A DNA stretch of 9,830 bases from assembly GCA_964598065.1 (NCBI GenBank), contig CAZRAW010000080.1:1-9830 (forward strand), given 5' to 3'. A program made the position numbers and the translations under genes. Origin of the DNA: Sulfidibacterium sp964598065. GTDB taxonomy: Bacteria > Bacteroidota > Bacteroidia > Bacteroidales > F082. The notes beneath the pieces were generated by a model. The model saw only the letters and a program-made list of their open reading frames with translations, had not been told where the DNA came from and did no database searches. How positions within the stretch are numbered: position 1 is the stretch's first letter; every line of letters starts with the position of its first letter. This document shows positions 1-7,505 of this stretch, piece by piece.

Positions 1-211
1 CCGTTTATTAAATTTAGACCGTAATATCCATTTTGTTTAGCGCCCAAAACACTTTTCACACTATTTTGTTCATTGCTAAAAACACTTTAACGACCCCCGC
101 TTCAAGTGTCCACGCTTGAAGTAGTATGATGTTCACGCTTGAATAGGCTTCTACATCACACGGGATAAATTAGGTCCTTTTTATTTCAACAAAATAGAAA
201 CGCCGGAATCA
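1..211. other. Non-coding region downstream of the SNF2 gene
   Basis: I see no gene here. The stretch lies just past the stop codon of the minus-strand SNF2 gene. Its main visible structure is a repeat cluster at about 97-146, listed separately. I see no GC-rich hairpin followed by a T-run that would serve as an obvious terminator for the SNF2 gene. The gene to the left lies outside the window, so it is unclear whether this is a convergent or a tandem junction. Confidence 0.6.
97..146. repeat. Short inverted and direct repeat cluster
   Basis: CTTCAAG (100-106) and CTTGAAG (115-121) are exact inverted repeats. With an added T-G wobble and a G-C pair they make a 9-bp stem closed by the loop TCCA (109-112). 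The right arm lies within CACGCTTGAA (111-120), which recurs exactly at 134-143, 23 bp further on. There are thus two direct copies and one inverted partial copy of the same half-site. This could be a protein-binding cluster or a weak transcript-end hairpin. There are too few copies for a CRISPR array, and no function can be assigned from sequence. Confidence 0.6.
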
Positions 212-3200
212 TCACGAAAACAGCGCTTTAATATCTTCTGCTTTCAACCCTTTCATAATACTTTCATCCGTTCGCACGATGTCGGTGGCTATTTTAATCT
301 TTTTCTGCTGAAGTGTAAGTATCTTTTCTTCAACGGTGTCGGTACATATCATCCGGTAGGCAAATACTTTTTTATCCTGTCCGATACGGTAGCAGCGGTC
401 GATGGCCTGGTTTTCCACAGCCGGATTCCACCAGGGATCTATAATGTAAACATAATCGGCCGCCGTAAGATTCAATCCGGTACCTCCGGCTTTCAAACTA
501 ATCAGAAAAACCCTCAAACCAGGATTTTCCTGAAAATTTCTGACCGACTGCTCACGTTGTTTTGTACTACATTGGCCATCGAGATATTCGTATTCGATAT
601 TGTGTTTATTGAGTTCAGCCCTGATCAAACCCAACATTTTCACAAACTGCGAAAAAATCAGAATCTTATGGTTGGCAGTTTTGTCAGTGATGTGCCTGAC
701 AATTTCTTTTATCTTCACAGCATCCGTAACGCTTATATCGTCGTTATTCAACAACCGGGGCGAATCACAAATCTGCCTCAGCCGTGTCAATGCCTCTAGA
801 ACCATCATTTTTGATTTGCCTACACCTTCTTTTTCAATATTCCCGAGTAGCTTATTTCTATACTCATTACGGTAAGCATCATACACTTTGCGTTGTTCCG
901 AATCCATCTCACAATAGATAATATTTTCCGTTTTAGGTGGTAATTCGGAGGCAACCATCTCTTTGGTGCGCCGCAAAATGAACGGATTAATCATTCGTTG
1001 CAATTCGCCTGCAATCACCTTATTTCCCTCCTTGTCAATGGCATTGGAAAAACTATTCTTAAAAGCATTCATACTGCCGAAAAAACCCTTGTTGACAAAA
1101 CTCATTTGCGAATAGAGATCAAACGTACTGTTTTCGATAGGCGTTCCCGTCAACGCAAGCCGATTTTTTGCATTCAGCAAACTGACGGCTTTAAAACGGC
1201 GTGAAGCCGGATTTTTAATGGCCTGCGATTCGTCAAGGATCACGTAATTAAACTTAAAATCCTTCAGCATTTCAATGTCGCGCATCAAAACGCCATAAGT
1301 TGTAAAAATCATGTGATATTTTTCAAACACTTTCGTATCGGTGTTTCGTCCCTGCCCGTAATGATAAAAGGCTTTCAATCCCGGGGCAAACTTCTCTATC
1401 TCCGCTTTCCAGTTAAACAACAGCGTAGTCGGGACAACAATGAGATTGGGTGTTTTATTCTTTTTCATCCTTTGTTGCAAAAAGGTGAGTACCTGAAGTG
1501 TTTTCCCCAGCCCCATGTCATCGGCAAGTATGCCTCCCCAACTCATTTCGTCCAGAAAATTCAGCCAGTTGACGCCCTCTTTCTGGTAATGCCTCAATTC
1601 GGCCTTTATCTCTTTGGGGATTTTCGTTTTGGCAATCTCTTTAAAACCGGAAAGCTTTCTTTTCTTTTCCTCTATTTCCGCCAGCACGTCCGCATCGTTT
1701 ATTTCGTCAAACAGCTCATCAACAACAGAAAATTTCAGATGTGACACCGTTAGTTTATCGCCTTTTATTTCACCATGGCGAAAATATCTTTCCAGTTTAT
1801 GCAGCCATTCATCGGGCAAAATACCTACCGAGCCATCCTTTAGCAGGATGTATTTATCTTTTCGTATAACCGCATTCCGGATATCTTTCAGGCTGACTTT
1901 ATTATCACCGAAAGTAATGTTCACATTCACCTCGAACCAGTCTATTCCCGACTTAACAGAAGTAGCTATTTTTCCCTGGTGAGGCGAATATTTAAAATTT
2001 TTCAATTCTTTTAAACCGTAAATTTCGACCTCATTTTTACGCAGTTCATCAAAGAATTTATAAAACCACAGATCTTTTGAAAAATCTTCGTAAGAAAGAT
2101 AAAATACCTTTTCCCTTTTTTGCCATTTAAACTCCGGATGCAGAGAGCTGATAAAATCAACAAAATCATTTTCCAGTTCAAAGTTGCGCCGGTATTTGAC
2201 AATCTTCCCGTTTTCTTCCGAAAGGATATCGCCGGTATGATAAAGTGCTGCCGCTATATCATTTTGATACTCCACCTGCGGGGTCATAATGATATACCCA
2301 TCCTTTTCCGAAAGGAAAACCTGTTTCTCATGGAAATCGAGTTCCACGGTTTCATGGTCGTATTCGTCCGTATTGAAAACCACTTCAATATTTTTCGAAA
2401 GAGGCCTGATAATTTCCTGATAAAACAGCTCTTTATGCGATTTCACCATTTTATAGTCTCCAAACAGATTATTTATAAAATTGCCTGCATTGAAATTATT
2501 AACGGCATATAAAACATCATCAATAAAAAATAAATATTGTTCATCGCCGATTGTACCAAGCGCTTTTTTGTCAAAAATGCGATCACCGGTTTTTATTTTG
2601 AGGCTAAGACGAATAAACTGTTTATCGGAAGTTACTTCAAAGAAAGCGCCTAAAGGTTCGGCGGAGACCTTCATCGGCAGCAAATTCTTTTTGCGAAGTG
2701 CAGCTCCGTAATCACTCTCCGTTTTACGATACACAAATTTTTCGTTCACGAGCAAATCAACGGCACGTTTTTGGAGTTTGTATAACTTTTTTAACGACCC
2801 GTCTCCGGATTCATTTTCGCTCAGAATTTTACAAATCTTCAACAGTTCTTGTGCATTATCAGAAATAACCAAATCGTAATTAGAGGCATTTGTGAAATCT
2901 TCGTAATACTCAAAAAAACTAATCAGCGCATTGCCCGCCTTATTGGGCTTGGCAACGACAGGCTTTAAAGACACATATTTGTCCGTGTAATACTCGTCGT
3001 GATCAGCGTCCAGCTCCACAACAAATCCCAATGTCCTTTTCTCCCGTGTAGCCATCGCTTCAACGGCATCAAGCTTATCGGTATTTTCATTAATCTGATG
3101 AACCAAATCAAACAAAAAGTCACCTTTCAGATTTGTAACAGGTATCAAATAATCGCTCCGTCCTTTGTGGAAGAAAAACAATCCGTCCAATGAAAATCCT

Positions 3201-3988
3201 GTATTAAAATAAGCATCAAACCGCTTGCCTTTAAGCCCGTAATTTTCAAGAATGTTTTTCCGGAAGTCAAAAATTTTACCGCTAAAGATATAATCCAATA
3301 GTTTGGGCTGTTCTGAATTAGCAATATAAAGCAGCACAATGGCTTCATAATAATTTAAACTTTCAGCCTTCAAACCCTTGTCTGATGAAACATAAACTTT
3401 ATCGTTTTTACGAATAAAATCCACCGTAAAGCGTTCATTTTTAAATGAAACTTTCAGCGAAATATGATCCTCTGTAAACGAAATTTTTTTTACTTCGATG
3501 TATTTGTACGAGAAATAAAACAAGTCCCTGTCGGAATAATTCTTATTGACAAAACTTTCGGTAATTATCTTATAATCAGCAATTTCATAACCATATAAGG
3601 AGCGCAGAACAGGTTTGGGCCTGGGCTTCGGTTTTTGCCTTCTCTCAACAGCCGAAATTGTTTCAACATCATTTAAATTGAATTTTCGATAATCATTGAC
3701 AGAAAGGTATTTCAGCGCAGCCACTACGTGTTTACACATTTCTCCCCAGTCGTACGGACAGGTACAGGAAGTTTCCACATTTCCGGACAGCAAATCGCGT
3801 ATCTCAACATCATATTCGTGATTCCCGCGGACTTTAAAACGGAAAATATCTGCGTCAATATCAAAATGTTCCAACCTGACATTTTCGGCTCTGAAAATTC
3901 TTAATCCCCTGTTTATTACCGCATCGGTGGCATAAAAATGAATAACTTCATGGATGTATTCACTTAAAGAGAGTTGTTTTTTATTCAT
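212..3988 (-). CDS. SWIM zinc-finger SNF2-family helicase/ATPase
   Basis: This is a 1258-residue DNA-dependent ATPase of the SNF2 (superfamily 2) type, expected to translocate on duplex DNA and remodel protein-DNA complexes in the cytoplasm. A SWIM zinc-binding motif lies near the N-terminus (C75, C77, C85, H87; CxCx7CxH). A long middle part (about 100-780) fits the SNF2-associated region of bacterial members, though I recognise few motifs in it. The C-terminal third carries the ATPase: RHYQKEGVNWL, Walker A DDMGLGKT (about 821-828), motif II DESQ (about 919), motif III LTGTPIE (about 945), then GGTGLN (about 1166) and motif VI QAIDRCYRIGQ (about 1193-1203). All key motifs are present, so it should be active. 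DESQ replaces the more familiar DEAH/DEAQ. The ATG start at 3988 has no Shine-Dalgarno. Upstream lies a poor -7-like AACTTTTG (4009-4002, minus). No partner gene is adjacent, and its biological role is unknown. Confidence 0.95.
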   Translation of the reverse strand: MNKKQLSLSEYIHEVIHFYATDAVINRGLRIFRAENVRLEHFDIDADIFRFKVRGNHEYDVEIRDLLSGNVETSCTCPYDWGEMCKHVVAALKYLSVNDYRKFNLNDVETISAVERRQKPKPRPKPVLRSLYGYEIADYKIITESFVNKNYSDRDLFYFSYKYIEVKKISFTEDHISLKVSFKNERFTVDFIRKNDKVYVSSDKGLKAESLNYYEAIVLLYIANSEQPKLLDYIFSGKIFDFRKNILENYGLKGKRFDAYFNTGFSLDGLFFFHKGRSDYLIPVTNLKGDFLFDLVHQINENTDKLDAVEAMATREKRTLGFVVELDADHDEYYTDKYVSLKPVVAKPNKAGNALISFFEYYEDFTNASNYDLVISDNAQELLKICKILSENESGDGSLKKLYKLQKRAVDLLVNEKFVYRKTESDYGAALRKKNLLPMKVSAEPLGAFFEVTSDKQFIRLSLKIKTGDRIFDKKALGTIGDEQYLFFIDDVLYAVNNFNAGNFINNLFGDYKMVKSHKELFYQEIIRPLSKNIEVVFNTDEYDHETVELDFHEKQVFLSEKDGYIIMTPQVEYQNDIAAALYHTGDILSEENGKIVKYRRNFELENDFVDFISSLHPEFKWQKREKVFYLSYEDFSKDLWFYKFFDELRKNEVEIYGLKELKNFKYSPHQGKIATSVKSGIDWFEVNVNITFGDNKVSLKDIRNAVIRKDKYILLKDGSVGILPDEWLHKLERYFRHGEIKGDKLTVSHLKFSVVDELFDEINDADVLAEIEEKKRKLSGFKEIAKTKIPKEIKAELRHYQKEGVNWLNFLDEMSWGGILADDMGLGKTLQVLTFLQQRMKKNKTPNLIVVPTTLLFNWKAEIEKFAPGLKAFYHYGQGRNTDTKVFEKYHMIFTTYGVLMRDIEMLKDFKFNYVILDESQAIKNPASRRFKAVSLLNAKNRLALTGTPIENSTFDLYSQMSFVNKGFFGSMNAFKNSFSNAIDKEGNKVIAGELQRMINPFILRRTKEMVASELPPKTENIIYCEMDSEQRKVYDAYRNEYRNKLLGNIEKEGVGKSKMMVLEALTRLRQICDSPRLLNNDDISVTDAVKIKEIVRHITDKTANHKILIFSQFVKMLGLIRAELNKHNIEYEYLDGQCSTKQREQSVRNFQENPGLRVFLISLKAGGTGLNLTAADYVYIIDPWWNPAVENQAIDRCYRIGQDKKVFAYRMICTDTVEEKILTLQQKKIKIATDIVRTDESIMKGLKAEDIKALFS

Positions 3989-4041
3989 TTCGAACTATCT
4001 TCAAAAGTTTTTTAAGTACTGTACATACAGAGAATAGTGTC

Positions 4042-4054
4042 TGACTATAAGTCA
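4042..4054. promoter_or_regulatory. Dyad TGACTATAAGTCA upstream of SNF2 gene
   Basis: TGACT and AGTCA form a perfect 5-bp inverted repeat around ATA, 53 bp upstream of the SNF2 start codon. A second, shorter inverted repeat, CTGTA/TACAG with a 2-nt centre, sits at 4019-4030 between it and the gene. The position suits a repressor or activator site for the minus-strand gene. No regulator is identified and short dyads arise by chance in AT-rich DNA, so this is a weak call. Confidence 0.3.
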
Positions 4055-4360
4055 AGTGTTTGGTTCAGAATGTTCGAGTTCGAGGCTTGTAAAGTATTTA
4101 AAATCAGGAGTTACGACGTAGCTTTTGTAAGATTTTTATTTAAAAAACCAACAAAAAGCACAATCGGGATGACTAATTTTAAATACAAGCATAACGAAGA
4201 AATCGGACATTATGGACAGACACATATATCTGTATATTTTCAAAAACATGCAAAGATATTAAATTGAAAAATAACAATTATTTCTCCTCCGTAAAAAGTT
4301 GCATTTACTAGTTGAATTTAGGTCCCCACCCTCTTCAAACACAAAACCGCATCTTTGCCA

Positions 4361-4409
4361 ACACGCCGTTACGAAAATGCTTATTCATTGAAAGAGCGTC
4401 TCGGCGTGT
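4361..4409. other. Nested stem-loop, possible structured RNA
   Basis: ACACGCCG (4361-4368) and CGGCGTGT (4402-4409) are exact 8-bp inverted repeats and are GC-rich in an AT-rich gap. Inside them, after a 2x2 internal loop, ACG (4371-4373) pairs with CGT (4397-4399). The centre has a further AATG/CATT pair (4376-4379 with 4386-4389) around a 6-nt loop. A 7-of-8 match to the -7 consensus, CATCTTTG (4350-4357, plus), lies just upstream, which would place a transcript start near the base of the stem. No good -33 element is visible. No RNA family is recognised. Confidence 0.4.
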
Positions 4410-4522
4410 GAAGTAATCTTTCATCATAGTTGGCGTAAAACTAATAAACTATAGAGTTTCATCCGGGATTATACTGCAAAATATCAGTGTGAAATGCTGT
4501 ATTTCTTATCCCTAACCATTCA

Positions 4523-4563
4523 GGCATTAATCCAACAATCCGGTGAATTATTGGATTAATGCC
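4523..4563 (-). terminator. Perfect 13-bp hairpin after the receptor stop
   Basis: GGCATTAATCCAA (4523-4535) and TTGGATTAATGCC (4551-4563) pair perfectly around a 15-nt loop. On the minus strand the hairpin begins 14 nt after the receptor stop codon, where a terminator or 3'-end stabiliser is expected. However, the minus strand has no T-run after it. The T-run (TTTT, then A/T-rich) follows it on the plus strand, so it fits a plus-strand intrinsic terminator at least as well. The structure is certain; its direction is not. Confidence 0.55.
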
Positions 4564-4577
4564 GTTTTAAAAAAATT

Positions 4578-6725
4578 TTAAAACAAAATCTTCAGCGTTC
4601 CGAAAATTTCCCTGCCAGGACCAGGCTGGTAGGAATTTCCGTCCGGATCGGGTTCGGTGAAAGCCATGTATTCAGTATTCAGTAAATTACGGATATACAG
4701 ACTACAATCACCGTGAACTTTTCCAATTTTCCAGTAATAATCTGCTCCGAAATGTAACAACGTAAAGCCTTGCTGCCAGTTTTGATAAACGGCGGGGTCC
4801 AGTTTTCCGGCATAAGCTTCGGCATCGGTGTAAATAGCCCATTTCGACTGTACCTCAACAGCAAAATTCATTTTCAGGTTTTTTGTCAGGGAATAATCCA
4901 GTTCGGCATAAAGCTGATTTCGCGGCGAATTGGGCAACCACTGACCGGGTGCAGGTGGCGTTGTCAGCACATAATTGGTATCGGTATAAACCGGATTGAT
5001 AGTGGCGGAAGTATATTTGTAATCGGCATAAGTGTAGGCAACCTGCAGCTTCAGGTTTTTCAGTATCCGGTATAGGAAATAGAGCTCCACACCCTTGCGG
5101 TTGCTGTTGCCTGCGTTACCGTAAAACACTTCCTGGTTGCCCCGGCCACGCTGTTTGAACCGGAAGAAATCATTTTTGGTCTTCATGATAAAGCCGGTAA
5201 TTTCATAATAAAATCTGTTTCCCACAAATCCTCGGAAACCCATTTCAATACTATGGGAAGTAGCCGGAACCAGATGCGTGTTAAAACCGTAATAAGCTAA
5301 CGGATTACTGGACAACTCCTCAGTGGATGGTGGTATAAACCCCTGACTCCAGTCGGCAAAACCGGTAAAGGCATCGCTCAGGCTGTAGCTTACACCCACA
5401 CGACCCGAAGTCTGGCCGAAATTTTTAGTAGTAGTGGCCGTATCCGGAGCCATCATCTTGTTTGTCAGCTTGTTGTTTATTTTATCATAACGGATGCTTC
5501 CGGAAAAATTAAATTTTCCAAGCTGCAGCTGATACAAAGCATAAGCACCGATGCTGCTTTGCAAAATAATCTGGTTGGCGAGCAGCGTGTCGGTTTCCAG
5601 ATTTGTTTCATTGAGACTTTCCACACGATTAGGATCAGCGGCACTTTTCAGTTTGTACATAACAATATTTTGCCACTTAAAGTCCAGACCGACACCAATG
5701 GTATGTTTCAGTTTATTTCCAAAATGGATAGTATATTGTGAGTTCACACCCGGAGAGTTATAGTTGCAATATTCCGCTGCTTTGTTGCTGGTCTCTTTGT
5801 AACGCCAGGGGCGCAGATAAGCCGTCAGCCGCAAACTTTGGTTTCTGTTTATGGCATAGTTTCCGATAACCCCCCAGGTAGTCCGGTTGGTTTTCTGATA
5901 CTCGTTGTACGGACGGGCATCCGGGTTAGCCTGATTCGGATTTTCAGCGAGTTGTTGCAAATTCAGCCCTTCGGGATTTTGCTGGAAGTAGTCGGAATGC
6001 GACAGAATCTGAGTAACTTTAATCTTTTTTGTGGGATGAAAATTCATTTTTTCATAGAGAATATTTCCCCAGAAAGCCTGATGGTCGCGACTTCCATGTC
6101 CACCGGTACGAGAAAAACTGATACGATAATTCATGTGTCTGATTTTACCATTCAACTGAGCCAGGGTTTTGTAAAAGGCATGAGAGCCCACCGTCTGGCT
6201 GACATAACCGCCAAAAGGTTTTTTTCCGCCATTTTGTGTGGTAATATAAATCACACCTCCGGCACCGCTTTCACCATACAGACTGGCAAACGGGCCACGC
6301 AGAACTTCAATATTCTGTACCGTTGCCCAGTCCACATCATACAAATCGGGAACAAAACCGGAAGGATCATTCAGCGGAATACCATCTAAAACAACGCCAA
6401 TACCCCGAATTCCGTTCTCAGTCAGTATCCCCTGTCCGCGGATGGAAATATGCACCCTTTCGGCATCGTACTGATTGTCAATTCTCACACCCGGTACCAG
6501 CCGCAGCGCTTCGTTGATGGCTATTGACCGCGGCATATTGGAAAGCGTTGATTTGCTCACCACACTCACCGAGCCGGGATAATGTTTTAGGGTTACCGGT
6601 AATTTATTGGCCGAAATAACCACTTCCTGCAAATTTTTAATGTTTGTTGAATCGGAGTTTTCTTTTTGTGCAAAAAGAGGAAAACCCGCAAAAATTATTG
6701 CTACGATAAAATATATTTTTTTCAT
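4578..6725 (-). CDS. TonB-dependent outer-membrane receptor
   Basis: This is a 715-residue outer-membrane active transporter that would take up a ligand using energy from the TonB-ExbB-ExbD complex. I chose the ATG at 6725 because it opens a clear signal peptide (MKKIYFIVAIIFAGFPLFAQ). The frame stays open upstream to 6872, but that extension would bury the signal. LQEVVISA (about 32-39) is TonB-box-like. The plug runs to about 163 and includes NEALRLVPGV, VLDGIPLND and IEVLRGPFASLYGESGAGGVIYI split over 139-161. The rest is the beta-barrel, ending in LKILF with the terminal aromatic residue typical of outer-membrane proteins. The N-terminal carboxypeptidase-like domain of SusC-type receptors is absent and no SusD gene is adjacent. 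This argues against glycan uptake and fits the siderophore, heme or metal-chelate receptor type. The substrate cannot be read from sequence. A 168-residue membrane protein lies upstream on the same strand. Confidence 0.93.
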   Translation of the reverse strand: MKKIYFIVAIIFAGFPLFAQKENSDSTNIKNLQEVVISANKLPVTLKHYPGSVSVVSKSTLSNMPRSIAINEALRLVPGVRIDNQYDAERVHISIRGQGILTENGIRGIGVVLDGIPLNDPSGFVPDLYDVDWATVQNIEVLRGPFASLYGESGAGGVIYITTQNGGKKPFGGYVSQTVGSHAFYKTLAQLNGKIRHMNYRISFSRTGGHGSRDHQAFWGNILYEKMNFHPTKKIKVTQILSHSDYFQQNPEGLNLQQLAENPNQANPDARPYNEYQKTNRTTWGVIGNYAINRNQSLRLTAYLRPWRYKETSNKAAEYCNYNSPGVNSQYTIHFGNKLKHTIGVGLDFKWQNIVMYKLKSAADPNRVESLNETNLETDTLLANQIILQSSIGAYALYQLQLGKFNFSGSIRYDKINNKLTNKMMAPDTATTTKNFGQTSGRVGVSYSLSDAFTGFADWSQGFIPPSTEELSSNPLAYYGFNTHLVPATSHSIEMGFRGFVGNRFYYEITGFIMKTKNDFFRFKQRGRGNQEVFYGNAGNSNRKGVELYFLYRILKNLKLQVAYTYADYKYTSATINPVYTDTNYVLTTPPAPGQWLPNSPRNQLYAELDYSLTKNLKMNFAVEVQSKWAIYTDAEAYAGKLDPAVYQNWQQGFTLLHFGADYYWKIGKVHGDCSLYIRNLLNTEYMAFTEPDPDGNSYQPGPGREIFGTLKILF

Positions 6726-6985
6726 TTTGATTTTTTTTGTTTTAATAAGGTAATGATGGATATTATGTAAAATAACAGCCGTGTAATAAACTGAAACACA
6801 GGGAAGTCCGGATACTAAGCAGTACGATAAATCTGCACGATACTTTGTGCGCCGAAAATAGGAAATTTTCAATCAGAGCATAGATTGCGATGACCACACT
6901 CTCTTTTGCCTTCCGGCTCTCTCCATACAGTTATAGCTGCACTGGCAATACAAAAAAAGCTATAATCCGGCAGCCCTTTAAAAAA
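6726..6985 (-). other. Structured leader/intergenic gap before the receptor
   Basis: This 260-nt gap separates the small membrane protein from the receptor. It contains an exact 7-bp inverted repeat TTATAGC/GCTATAA (6931-6937 and 6959-6965), with a T7 tract on the minus strand inside its loop. A smaller pair, GCAC/GTGC, lies at about 6835-6850. TATTTTCG (6860-6853, minus) matches the -7 consensus except for one base, so the receptor may have its own promoter with a leader of about 120 nt. No clear -33 element is seen. The last 30 nt before the ATG are A-rich with no Shine-Dalgarno, normal for Bacteroidota. No known riboswitch can be supported. Confidence 0.45.
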
Positions 6986-7492
6986 TCAGACTTTTGGAGG
7001 AGGATCGGTAAGCTCATTCTCAAAAATACGAATAGAAAACAGATAGGGTTTAAGCAACAAAATTCGGAAGTTGAAGAGTCCGGGAACAGAGAAAAGGTTA
7101 GCAGTAAAATATTTCTGCGAAAGTACTTTTATTGCTTGTCGTAACGGCAGATTTTTATCTGACGAAGAGGAGAAGAAGTTTTTCAGCTTTTGGCGCAGAG
7201 CGGTTTCTTCTTTGTCGAAAAGACAGAAAACCTGAACATTTTCGCCATCGGTTTTTACCAAACTGACATCATACATTCTGCTCTTAAAGCGAAACTCTTT
7301 GTCTTTTCGCGTCCAGTCCAATTTTCCATAAGCTTCTTTGGTAAAAACAAATTCGATATTGTTTTTCCCCTGTTTTTCCAACTGTTTCTGCATGCTTGTA
7401 CGAATATGTTGCAGCTCTGGAAAAAAGAAGAGAGATGTCCCGACAGAGACAAAAAAAAGCGCAAAAATCAGTATGTAAGCAGTGAGTTTCAC
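6986..7492 (-). CDS. Small membrane-anchored protein of unknown function
   Basis: This is a 168-residue protein with an uncleaved-looking hydrophobic N-terminus (about residues 4-24, TAYILIFALFFVSVGTSLFF) and then a soluble, basic domain. That predicts a periplasm-facing protein tethered to the inner membrane. Visible landmarks are LDWTRKDKEFRFKSRMYDV (58-76), a lone cysteine (C90) and a C-terminal tail DPPPKV. I recall similar small Bacteroidota proteins, with the W...EFxYxxxMYDV pattern and a proline-rich end, near TonB receptors for metals, but I cannot confirm this here. The start is GTG at 7492. A perfect -7 match lies only 5 nt before it, so the mRNA may be nearly leaderless. The receptor follows on the same strand after 260 nt, suggesting a shared role. 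No catalytic motif is visible. Confidence 0.75.
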   Translation of the reverse strand: MKLTAYILIFALFFVSVGTSLFFFPELQHIRTSMQKQLEKQGKNNIEFVFTKEAYGKLDWTRKDKEFRFKSRMYDVSLVKTDGENVQVFCLFDKEETALRQKLKNFFSSSSDKNLPLRQAIKVLSQKYFTANLFSVPGLFNFRILLLKPYLFSIRIFENELTDPPPKV

Positions 7493-7497
7493 AAAAA

Positions 7498-7505
7498 CAA
7501 AATTA
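7498..7505 (-). promoter_or_regulatory. -7 element for the small membrane protein gene
   Basis: TAATTTTG matches the Bacteroidota -7 consensus TAnnTTTG at every fixed base. Its last base lies 5 nt before the GTG start at 7492, so transcription would begin at or next to the start codon. No convincing TTTG -33 element is seen at the expected spacing. Confidence 0.4.

Larger units (their letters stand above)
3989..4577. other. 589-bp intergenic region with several hairpins
   Basis: No convincing gene lies between the SNF2 start and the receptor stop. An open frame at 4037-4267 (plus, GTG start, 76 codons) has no ribosome-binding site and no family I can name, so I do not call it. The region is AT-rich. 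From left to right it holds a dyad at 4042-4054, a short palindrome TACGACGTA (4112-4120), a nested stem-loop at 4361-4409, a small hairpin AAACT/AGTTT (4446-4459) and a perfect 13-bp hairpin at 4523-4563. The SNF2 promoter should lie at the left end and the receptor terminator at the right end. The middle 200 bp has no assigned job and could encode a small RNA. Confidence 0.6.

Noticed and set aside
97..146. CRISPR-like array
   Set aside because: There are only two direct copies of a 10-mer with a 13-nt spacer, far below CRISPR repeat and spacer sizes, and no cas genes.
1313..1744. 143-codon plus-strand open frame inside the SNF2 gene
   Set aside because: It is antisense to the Walker A region of a clearly coding gene and is a shadow of it. 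The same applies to the other plus-strand frames across 557-3193 and 4770-6517.
4037..4267. 76-codon plus-strand open frame in the intergenic gap
   Set aside because: It has a GTG start inside a dyad, no ribosome-binding site, no promoter, AT-driven composition and no recognisable family. The wording FEFEACKVFKIRSYD looks faintly familiar as translated intergenic repeat sequence, but I could not check this.
6726..6872. N-terminal extension of the receptor by 49 codons
   Set aside because: The frame is open by chance. Using the upstream ATG would place a signal peptide in the interior of the protein, and the region looks like leader sequence.
6790..6975. Cobalamin riboswitch-like fragments near the receptor start
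   Set aside because: Plus-strand AGGGAAGTCCGG (about 6799-6811) and minus-strand GCCAGTG...CCGGAAGGC (6945-6909) recall parts of the cobalamin riboswitch. They lie on opposite strands and in the wrong order, and the B12 box and the CCCGCAACTGT core are absent.
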